Shown in pieces: positions 1 to 6,006 of a stretch of DNA of 6,006 nucleotides; the first letter of the stretch is position 1; each line of letters starts with the position of its first letter. This stretch comes from Candidatus Woesearchaeota archaeon. Its GTDB lineage: Archaea > Nanobdellota > Nanobdellia > Woesearchaeales > WALR01. Where the stretch lies: the NCBI GenBank assembly GCA_015522765.1, contig WALR01000022.1, positions 1 to 6,006 on the forward strand, given 5' to 3'. A model generated the notes under the pieces. That model did no database searches and was not told the origin of the DNA. It saw only the letters and a program-made list of their open reading frames with translations. A program made the translations under genes and the position numbers.

Positions 1-17
1 ATGTGTATAAGAGACAG
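1..17 (+). other. Tn5 mosaic-end sequencing adapter remnant (not genomic)
   Basis: All 17 bases are identical to the last 17 of the 19-base Tn5 mosaic end (AGATGTGTATAAGAGACAG), the transposase recognition end carried by tagmentation library adapters. It sits exactly at the window edge, as untrimmed adapter at a contig end would. It supplies an ATG and reads as MCIRD in the frame of the downstream gene, which creates a false protein start. Genomic sequence begins at base 18. Confidence 0.95.
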
Positions 18-18
18 G

Positions 19-2694
19 AGAAGGAGTCTTCTTAGTCTGCCAGGCTTAAAAGTCCTGACAATCCCAATAATATTCATTTTCATATATGCACTCCTGAATT
101 CTGTGATGACAGCTGCAGGCAACACAAAGATATTTGAGGGGCAGGTGAGAGACGGGGGCGTTGCTGCAACAAGCTACGGAAACTTTACCCTGAGCTTCTC
201 AAAAGATAAGAAGAGTATAGCGCTCAGCAATAAAGGGGAAGGAGCAGTCGTGGGAATAGGTGAATGCAAGAATTCCAATCTTTACAGGTTCTGCTACAAT
301 GGAAAGAAGGATGCCGGCCATGACTACCAAAGGGACATAGAGATATACAAAGCACAGGTGTCCATATATTTAATAGGCCCCTCTGTCAGCGTAGAACACC
401 TCTTTGAACCCCCCCTTATTCCTGCCCAGTCATCAAGAGGAGTAATAAGGCTTATAAACAGGGGCAGCGGGAAAGCAGAGAACCTTGTCTATCAGGCGGT
501 AATGCCCTCTTTCTCTATGATTAAGAAAGCCAACACCTCAAACATAGAGATCTACCAGAACACTATCCACTGGGAAGGATTTGTTGATGGGGATTCTGTG
601 AAGGATGTTGATTTTCTTTTTATGCCCCTAAAGAAGACGGATTACAACGCGACATGGAGAATAAACTACACCTTCTCCACAAAGAAATATGCTAATAACG
701 GAACATTCAATGTAAAAACAGGGGAGCCGTTCTCACTTACCCTCAGCGTCCCCAATAATGTGGGTGTAGGGGGATCCTTTAATATAACAGCCTCATTTAA
801 GAATAACTATGAAGGTTTCCTCTACATAAAAGATTTTTCCTTAAAAATCCCTCAGGGGATAACCCTTGAGAAGAGCCCGCTTGCCTATTCAGAGTCTCAC
901 ACTGACAATGGGATGAGTGTATTCTCGCTTGAAGCGGTAAAGATAGAGGGGGGAGCCACTGCGCAGTACATATTCACTTTAAAAGCTGCCTCTGCAGGGA
1001 AAAAGACTATTTATTTTGAGGCAGGAAGCCCCTCATTCTCAGGCTCAGAGGTTGATTACAGGTATGCTGTAAATAAGAGCGTTCAGGCGGGACTATCAAA
1101 CATCTCATTAAGCATCAACCTCCCCTCTAATTTCATCGTTAACGGGGAGAGCGTGCCCTTCTCCATATTAATAAGGAACCCGAACACCAAAACTTCATTT
1201 AAGAATGTGAGGGCGGAGACTTATGGAGCGGCGCCCTACTCCAGCAACGAGCTGCTTACTTTGGGAGAAGGCTCGAATGAGACAATAACAAAAGGATGGA
1301 TAAGGCCGAATAATGTTAAAACATTGACCAAGAGATGGATAAATGTTACGCTTACCTACTACTCAGAGGACGGAAAAAAATTTGTTGGGCATTATGCGGC
1401 GCCTTTAACCTTCAGCCCTAGAGAATCAGGGCTTAATGTGACCAGGAAATACACAGGCGAGCTAAGAGCAGGAGGAAACATCACGATGAGCGTGTGGATT
1501 GAAAACTTGGGGAACCATGACACTGTTGTGTCTGCAGAGGAATCCCTTCCCTATGATTTCACTGTTATTGAGGGGACCACAAAGAATACCCTTGCAATAA
1601 AGAGCAAGGAGAAGGTGTTCTTTTACAGCTACAAGATACACATACCATTTAAAACAGCGAATAAAAAGAGGGTCATAACGACAGAGATGAAAGACCTCAA
1701 AGAGGAATACACCACCTCAAATTCAAAAGAGTACACTATTGCTTCCCTGCCCAAACCAGAGGTGGGAATAACCTCTTATTACCGCTCGCCGAGACTATTC
1801 TCTGATTTTAATATTTCCATAAATCTCAAAAATAAAGATAAAAGGGCTATTGAGGATGTAGTTGTCTCCCCTGAGATAAAAAAGGGTTTCGCCTATGTGA
1901 AGCCAACTGAAAGAAGGATTAAGAGGATAAACCCCGGTGAGAATAAAACAGTGGTGCTGAGATTAAGGATTCTTGGCGTGAAGGAGACAAAGAGCAGGGA
2001 GCTCTCTGGTTTAGTCCTTAAATTTAATGATGAATACGGCAACACATACACCAGCGGGATAAATGCCATTAATATCAGGATTAACGGCTCCTCCAGTGAG
2101 AAGAGAGGGCTGATTCTCTCTTTGGGGGTTGAAAATGCCACTTACAAGGGGAACAACTCCCTGCAGTATAGTAATGGCTGCTACCTCATTAGGGAGGGCT
2201 CAAAGATTGCGCTGACTCTGAATATCACAAACCCGTCCGAGGAAGACGCTGAGGGGATGGCTCTTCTCAAGTCAAACCAGGAGCTTTTAAAATCCTCTTT
2301 CTTCTCTTTGTCAGCCGGGACGAGGAGGATTGGCTATACATTATCTGCAGGGATGAACATGAGTGTAAGAGCCGAAGCAGACTACTCTTTCAATGATGAG
2401 AACAGCGGCTTATTAAGCTCGTCAAATGGGATATGCATTAATGTAAAGAGGATAGGAGGCCCCTCCAAGAACACGAGCAGCGCCATAACCGTAAATGAGA
2501 CATTCAGTAAAGAAGAGAAGGCCGTGAAAGAACACAATGAAAATGTTAGGGTGGTCCCCAAGAATAAGAATAAAGAATCCGGTGAGGGGGAATCAGTACG
2601 AACAATTAAGGTGAAGAAGATAAATAAGAACAGTAATCCCCTGGAGAGATTTGTTTCTGCAATCCTTCGCTTTGTGAACAGCATAGTAGGTTAA
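19..2694 (+). CDS. Large exported Ig-like repeat surface protein, 5'-partial
   Basis: The gene is cut off at the contig edge. The apparent ATG at base 1 is adapter, and no ATG, GTG or TTG lies between base 19 and the end of the hydrophobic segment, so the true start is off the contig. Counting codons from base 1, residues 6-8 are arginines, followed by one hydrophobic helix (about 18-36) that could be a signal peptide or N-terminal anchor. Residues 40-815 are beta-rich, with roughly six segments resembling CARDB/NEW3/DUF11-type Ig folds (motifs such as IRNPN, IENLGN, ITNPS). About 21 N-x-S/T sequons suggest an N-glycosylated extracellular protein. The only genuine cysteines are C89/C98 and C727/C812, possible disulfides in the first and last segments. 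A Lys/Asn/Glu-rich linker (821-878) leads to a short amphipathic end. I do not recognise a specific family; an S-layer-like or cell-surface role is inference. Confidence 0.85.
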   Translation, partial: RRSLLSLPGLKVLTIPIIFIFIYALLNSVMTAAGNTKIFEGQVRDGGVAATSYGNFTLSFSKDKKSIALSNKGEGAVVGIGECKNSNLYRFCYNGKKDAGHDYQRDIEIYKAQVSIYLIGPSVSVEHLFEPPLIPAQSSRGVIRLINRGSGKAENLVYQAVMPSFSMIKKANTSNIEIYQNTIHWEGFVDGDSVKDVDFLFMPLKKTDYNATWRINYTFSTKKYANNGTFNVKTGEPFSLTLSVPNNVGVGGSFNITASFKNNYEGFLYIKDFSLKIPQGITLEKSPLAYSESHTDNGMSVFSLEAVKIEGGATAQYIFTLKAASAGKKTIYFEAGSPSFSGSEVDYRYAVNKSVQAGLSNISLSINLPSNFIVNGESVPFSILIRNPNTKTSFKNVRAETYGAAPYSSNELLTLGEGSNETITKGWIRPNNVKTLTKRWINVTLTYYSEDGKKFVGHYAAPLTFSPRESGLNVTRKYTGELRAGGNITMSVWIENLGNHDTVVSAEESLPYDFTVIEGTTKNTLAIKSKEKVFFYSYKIHIPFKTANKKRVITTEMKDLKEEYTTSNSKEYTIASLPKPEVGITSYYRSPRLFSDFNISINLKNKDKRAIEDVVVSPEIKKGFAYVKPTERRIKRINPGENKTVVLRLRILGVKETKSRELSGLVLKFNDEYGNTYTSGINAINIRINGSSSEKRGLILSLGVENATYKGNNSLQYSNGCYLIREGSKIALTLNITNPSEEDAEGMALLKSNQELLKSSFFSLSAGTRRIGYTLSAGMNMSVRAEADYSFNDENSGLLSSSNGICINVKRIGGPSKNTSSAITVNETFSKEEKAVKEHNENVRVVPKNKNKESGEGESVRTIKVKKINKNSNPLERFVSAILRFVNSIVG

Positions 2695-2717
2695 TAATCG
2701 GCGCTCCCACCGACATA

Positions 2718-2725
2718 TTTATAAA
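2718..2725 (+). promoter_or_regulatory. Archaeal box A (TATA box) of polB
   Basis: TTTATAAA lies in an AT-rich stretch of the gap after the surface-protein gene. Its centre is about 26 bases before the ATG at 2748, the usual archaeal distance from TATA box to transcription start. This predicts an mRNA that starts at or next to that ATG. No strong Shine-Dalgarno sequence is present before either candidate start, which fits a leaderless transcript. The purine-rich BRE just upstream is weak. Confidence 0.6.
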
Positions 2726-2747
2726 TTAACAGGGCATGTTTAAGCTT

Positions 2748-5204
2748 ATGGCAGAGGTGGATTTCTACCTGTACGACATAACCTACAGGGTAGAAGGGGA
2801 GAAGCCCGTAATTGAGATGTACGGCAGGACGGATAAGGGGCAGCAGATATGCCTGATTAATGACTCTTTCAGGCCCTATTTCTATGCAGAACCAGAGAAG
2901 GGCAGCATAGCCAAGCTCATAGAACAGATTAAAGGATTAAGTGCAGAGGGCAGGGTCATGGGAAGGGTTGTTGATGTCACAGCTGAAAAAAAGAAGCGCA
3001 ACAAGGAGGAGATTGATGTTCTCAGAATTGAGGTAAACCTCCCCTTCGCTGTCCCGCTCATAAAAGAGAAGGTTGAGAGGTTAGAGGGGATCAGGGGGGT
3101 TTATGAGTATGATATTTTATTCAGCAGGAGATACCTAATAGACCACAGGATTATCCCTCTTAAAAAGGTGCGTGCCCAAGCCGAATTTTTCAATTCTAAA
3201 AAGAGGGTCCTGACTGCCAGGGCCTCAACAATAGAGGCGACAGAGGAGGATAGTCTTCCGCCGCCGAGAATACTCTCTTTGGATATAGAAACCTACAATC
3301 CGGAGGGAAAGGCGATTAATACAGCCCACCCCATACTTATGATAGCCCTCAGCGGGGAGGGGTATGACAAGGTCCTAACATGGAAGAATATTGAAGGCTA
3401 CCAGGATTATGTTGAGGTAGTCAGTGACGAAGCAGAGATGCTTACCAGGTTCAAGGAGGAGGTAGAGAAGTATAAGCCGGACATCCTCTCTGGTTATTAC
3501 TCTGATGGATTTGACCTTCCCTACATTAAGGAACGCGCCCGTATCAATAAGGTGAGACTCAACATTGGGCTTGACAACTCAGAGATAGCCATTCAGGGAA
3601 GGGGAAAGTCCGCATTGATAAGGGGCATAACCCACATTGATGTTTTAAGGTTTGTGAAGAACTACTTGGCAAGAACAATGGACACTGACAGCTATGACTT
3701 AAGCAGCGTAGCAAAAGAGCTTATAGGCGAGAAAAAGGACGATGTGGACATAGAGAAGCTTTATGAGGCATGGGATAAGGGCAGCAGTAAACTCGCAGAT
3801 TTTGCAAAGTACAATCTTAAGGATGCAAAGATAACCCACATTCTCACAAAGAGGATTCTTCCGAATCTCATCGAGATGGTTAAGATGGTTGGTATGCCCC
3901 TCTTCGACATAAACAGGATGGGCTTCTCCAGGCTTGTCGAGTGGTTCCTAATAAGAAACGCCTATTTAAACGGCTACCTCTGCCCCAACAAGCCCTCCCA
4001 CACTGAGACAAGGGAGAGACTCTCCGAGACATATACAGGCGGCTTTGTGTACGAGCCTACTCCTGGATTATACAACAAGATAGCTGTCTTTGACTACAGG
4101 AGCCTTTACCCCAGCATAATCGTCTCCCACAATATAAGCCCGGACACGCTTAACTGCGATTGTTGCAGGGGGGAGGCCGATCCTGTTCCTTTTGACGATA
4201 AGGAAAGGAAGGTGTGGTTCTGCAAAAAAAAGAAGGGGTTCATACCCGGCTTATTGGAGGACATAATAAATAGGAGGGTGAGGATAAAGGAGATACTTAA
4301 AGCAAGGGATCCTGAAGATAAAGAGAATTTCCTCATAAAGGCAAGGGCGAACTCCCTTAAGATACTTGCAAACAGTTTTTACGGCTATTACGGGTTTTAC
4401 GCTGCACGCTGGTACTGCATGGAATGCGCAAGGAGCGTAACAGCTTACGGCAGGCATTACATAAAGGCGGTGATAAAGGAGGCTGAGGAGAAGGGGTTCA
4501 GGGTGCTTTACTCTGATACAGACTCTGTCTTTCTCCTTCTTGGAGAGAAAGAAGAGGATGAAGCCAGGAGATTCATCAGGGAGATAAACATGAAGCTGCC
4601 GGGAATGATGGAGCTGGACTATCAGGGCTATTACAAGGCAGGGGTCTTCGTATCAACGAAAAGCTCGTCGAGCGGAGCTAAGAAGAAATACGCGCTTCTC
4701 AAGGAGAATAACGAGCTTATCATCAGGGGCTTTGAGAGCATAAGAAGGAATTGGTCATTAATAGGTAAAGAGGTTCAGGAGAAGGTATTGAGGATGGTCC
4801 TCTCAAATCAGAAGGAGGAGGCGCTCAATTATGTCAAGGATGTAATAAAGATGGTGAGATCAGGCAAAATGAGCATAAACAAGATGGTGATAACCACCCA
4901 GCTCCAGAAGGACCCTGAGATGTATGACTCAAAGATGCCCCATGTAGCAGTAGCAATGAGGATGAAGCAGAAGGGAATGGCTGTAGGCCACGGAACAATG
5001 ATTAAGTTTGTTATAACAAGCGGAAAAGAGAAATTAAGGGATAGGGCGAGGATGGTTGAAGAGGCAGAAAACTACGACCCCGATTATTATATCAACAATC
5101 AGATACTCCCCAGCGTAACGAGGATATTTGAGGCTGTCGGTATGAACATGGAGGAATTAGAGGAGGATAAGAAACAGTCCGACCTCAAGAGATTCTTCGG
5201 GTAA
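2748..5204 (+). CDS. polB: Archaeal family B replicative DNA polymerase (PolB)
   Basis: This is a DNA-dependent DNA polymerase with 3'-5' proofreading, 818 aa from the chosen start, close to the usual archaeal length and without inteins. The N-terminal domain keeps the uracil-sensing pocket residues: FRPY at 41-44 and V102 in PFAVP. Exonuclease motifs are Exo I DIET (D179, E181), Exo II ending at D256, and Exo III Y355-x3-D359. Polymerase motifs are YTGG (429-432), motif A DYRSLYPS (D449), motif B KILANSFYG (538-546), motif C YSDTDS (D590, D592) and KKKY (645-648). The C-terminus carries a PIP box, QSDLKRFF (810-817), for binding the PCNA clamp. The Exo II asparagine is replaced by Y251. Cysteines 470, 472, 473, 492 and 557/560 are in places where hyperthermophile PolBs form disulfides. 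An in-frame ATG at 2736 would add four residues; 2748 is preferred from box A spacing. Confidence 0.97.
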   Translation: MAEVDFYLYDITYRVEGEKPVIEMYGRTDKGQQICLINDSFRPYFYAEPEKGSIAKLIEQIKGLSAEGRVMGRVVDVTAEKKKRNKEEIDVLRIEVNLPFAVPLIKEKVERLEGIRGVYEYDILFSRRYLIDHRIIPLKKVRAQAEFFNSKKRVLTARASTIEATEEDSLPPPRILSLDIETYNPEGKAINTAHPILMIALSGEGYDKVLTWKNIEGYQDYVEVVSDEAEMLTRFKEEVEKYKPDILSGYYSDGFDLPYIKERARINKVRLNIGLDNSEIAIQGRGKSALIRGITHIDVLRFVKNYLARTMDTDSYDLSSVAKELIGEKKDDVDIEKLYEAWDKGSSKLADFAKYNLKDAKITHILTKRILPNLIEMVKMVGMPLFDINRMGFSRLVEWFLIRNAYLNGYLCPNKPSHTETRERLSETYTGGFVYEPTPGLYNKIAVFDYRSLYPSIIVSHNISPDTLNCDCCRGEADPVPFDDKERKVWFCKKKKGFIPGLLEDIINRRVRIKEILKARDPEDKENFLIKARANSLKILANSFYGYYGFYAARWYCMECARSVTAYGRHYIKAVIKEAEEKGFRVLYSDTDSVFLLLGEKEEDEARRFIREINMKLPGMMELDYQGYYKAGVFVSTKSSSSGAKKKYALLKENNELIIRGFESIRRNWSLIGKEVQEKVLRMVLSNQKEEALNYVKDVIKMVRSGKMSINKMVITTQLQKDPEMYDSKMPHVAVAMRMKQKGMAVGHGTMIKFVITSGKEKLRDRARMVEEAENYDPDYYINNQILPSVTRIFEAVGMNMEELEEDKKQSDLKRFFG

Positions 5205-5219
5205 TTTAATAGACCACAT

Positions 5220-5906
5220 TTAATTCTCGGGTCCAACAAGCCAGACAGATTTATCATTTGCGACTACCCGCACAGCCGAGTTTATAGCCAGCTTCCTTGT
5301 TTGCGGCTTTTTAATAAACGAGGGGATTATTAGGGGGACTGCCTGGAAGGTAGAGGGGTGGATAACCTTGATTACAGGCCTCATGCTCACAATGTTCGTT
5401 GAGGAAATCTGAACCCTTACAAAGTCTTTACACTCCTTAAGGTTAATAGTGATGTATGCGGCTGTGTCAAGCCCTCTGGCAAGAAGCCTCCTTGAGTTGC
5501 ATGAGACAACCTTAAGGAAAAAATCCCTTTTTATGCCCTCACTCTCCTTCCGCATAATAATCTCGCCATTTGAGAAGGGCGGCAGTTCGAGGAGGATGTT
5601 CACCCTGTAAAGCCTCCTGCTATGCACCCTGTCAAAAGACTGCAGACGAGGGCTCTTCTTAAGCGTGGCATTCAGCACAGAAGCCATCTTTAATGAGAAG
5701 GATTGGAGCTTGTGCTGATTATCAAAGTAAAAGTCTACTCCCCGCCTCCCCCCACGCCCCTTGACGCTTACAATTTTAACTATATGAAGGCCGGCAGCAG
5801 ACGCCTTTGAGGCAATGAAACCGGCAATTTCCCTCTCCCACGCCTTATCAGAAGACTCCTTCCTAAGCTGGAGTATGCCCTCATGAGGAATGGATTCCTC
5901 TTTCAT
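5220..5906 (-). CDS. NMD3-like ribosome-associated protein lacking the N-terminal zinc region
   Basis: The 228-aa product matches the body of archaeal NMD3 (COG1499), the homologue of the eukaryotic 60S subunit export adaptor; it is cytoplasmic and presumed to act on the large ribosomal subunit. Family signatures in order are EGILQLR (9-15), RRGVDFYF (54-61), RRLYRVNILLELPPF (97-111) followed by NGEII, and a C-terminal beta-rich part with VIHPSTFQAVPL (181-192) and VRVV...VWLVGP (212-226). Archaeal NMD3 normally begins with cysteine-pair zinc ribbons before EGILQLR. Here only about eight residues precede it, and the sole cysteines are C136 and C159. A start at 5945 adds 13 residues (AT-rich, hydrophobic, unlike NMD3); a stop codon lies just upstream in frame. 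I prefer 5906 because the extra stretch looks like promoter. The gene is convergent with polB, 15 bases apart. Confidence 0.82.
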   Translation of the reverse strand: MKEESIPHEGILQLRKESSDKAWEREIAGFIASKASAAGLHIVKIVSVKGRGGRRGVDFYFDNQHKLQSFSLKMASVLNATLKKSPRLQSFDRVHSRRLYRVNILLELPPFSNGEIIMRKESEGIKRDFFLKVVSCNSRRLLARGLDTAAYITINLKECKDFVRVQISSTNIVSMRPVIKVIHPSTFQAVPLIIPSFIKKPQTRKLAINSAVRVVANDKSVWLVGPEN

Positions 5907-5936
5907 TATTAATATAAATATCAAAAGCTTTTTATT
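5907..5936. promoter_or_regulatory. AT-rich candidate divergent promoter region
   Basis: The stretch is almost entirely A/T. On the plus strand CTTTTTATTA (about 5929-5938, preceded by CAAAAG as a possible BRE) would place a transcription start near 5958, giving a short leader before the ATG at 5977. Read on the minus strand the same element (TAATAAAAAG) is centred about 26 bases before the ATG at 5906, fitting a leaderless nmd3 transcript. A second TATA-like site (TATAAATA, plus strand 5913-5920) is also present. Which element is used in which direction cannot be decided from sequence alone. Confidence 0.35.
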
Positions 5937-5965
5937 ACTTTTCATAAAACAACATTCATATCATT

Positions 5966-5970
5966 GGAGA
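5966..5970 (+). promoter_or_regulatory. Possible Shine-Dalgarno site for the gene starting at 5977
   Basis: GGAGA lies six bases before the ATG at 5977, a good distance for ribosome binding, and partly matches the archaeal GGAGGTGA consensus. An ATG at 5970 overlapping it runs into a stop after five codons, so 5977 is the better start. Confidence 0.35.
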
Positions 5971-5976
5971 TGGACA

Positions 5977-6006
5977 ATGAAAAATAAGAAAAGAAGCATC
6001 TGGAAG
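5977..6006 (+). CDS. Possible start of a divergent gene, 3'-partial
   Basis: Ten open codons from an ATG read MKNKKRSIWK and run off the window edge. Support comes from the Shine-Dalgarno-like GGAGA upstream and a TATA-like element about 45 bases upstream. The run of Lys/Arg before a Trp could be the positively charged start of a membrane or secreted protein, or simply a basic N-terminus. Too little is visible to name a product, and the call could be wrong. Confidence 0.35.
   Translation, partial: MKNKKRSIWK

Noticed and set aside
1893..2684. Antisense open frames at 1893-2141 and 2382-2684 opposite the surface-protein gene
   Set aside because: They lie fully inside a long coherent coding region, show low-complexity Ser/Leu/Phe-rich translations typical of reverse-strand shadows, and have no recognisable motif.
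4224..4231. Run of eight A as a frameshift or slippage site in polB
   Set aside because: The reading frame continues through conserved sequence on both sides (CKKKKGFIPGLL), so it simply encodes lysines; no overlapping alternative frame looks real.
4106..4457. Antisense open frames at 4106-4336 and 4251-4457 opposite polB
   Set aside because: They are opposite the highly conserved motif A to motif B region of the polymerase, whose constraint explains the open frames; no independent start signal or domain is visible.
4080..4545. Possible intein insertion in polB
   Set aside because: Archaeal polB inteins insert at motifs A, B and C, but all three motifs here are uninterrupted and the protein has normal length.
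2748..5204. Viral or plasmid origin of the polymerase
   Set aside because: The uracil pocket, complete exonuclease domain, PIP box and cellular length fit a chromosomal replicative PolB, and no phage or plasmid gene is nearby.
5205..5219. Transcription terminator between polB and the convergent NMD3-like gene
   Set aside because: The gap is only 15 bases, without a long T-run or stable hairpin on either strand; archaeal termination may occur inside the opposite gene but no site can be pointed to.
1..6006. CRISPR array, tRNA/rRNA genes, insertion sequences or a new multi-gene system
   Set aside because: No regularly spaced repeats, tRNA-like folds, transposase genes or terminal inverted repeats were seen; the only transposon-like sequence is the Tn5 adapter. 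The three main genes do not form a linked system.

Overview
The window looks like archaeal DNA. It encodes a complete archaeal-type family B DNA polymerase with a C-terminal PCNA-binding motif and the core of an archaeal NMD3 protein. It also has an archaeal TATA box (box A) about 26 bases before a start codon, and heavy use of AGG/AGA for arginine and ATA for isoleucine. The polymerase reads like those of DPANN-type or related uncultivated archaea, but this placement is from memory of family sequences and is not firm. The first 17 bases are not genomic: they match the Tn5 mosaic end used in transposase-based library kits, so the left edge is a contig end carrying adapter.

Layout. Bases 19-2694 (+) hold a 5'-truncated gene for a large exported protein made of about six Ig-like beta-sandwich segments, with about twenty N-glycosylation sequons. 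A 53-base gap with a clear box A leads into polB (2748-5204, +), which is probably translated from a leaderless mRNA. Fifteen bases after polB, an NMD3-like gene ends tail to tail on the minus strand (5220-5906). It lacks the cysteine-rich N-terminal zinc region expected of the family. The last about 100 bases look like a divergent promoter region. They end in a candidate start of another plus-strand gene (5977 onward), of which only ten codons are visible.

How the genes relate. The surface protein, the replicative polymerase and the 60S/50S-linked NMD3 factor have no obvious shared pathway. polB has its own promoter and nmd3 is convergent, so this is a set of separate housekeeping and cell-surface genes and not one operon. 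I see no CRISPR array, mobile element, tRNA, rRNA or defence cassette. The points most worth checking are the adapter-made protein start, the zinc-less NMD3, the Asn-to-Tyr change in the polymerase Exo II motif and the uncharacterised surface protein.
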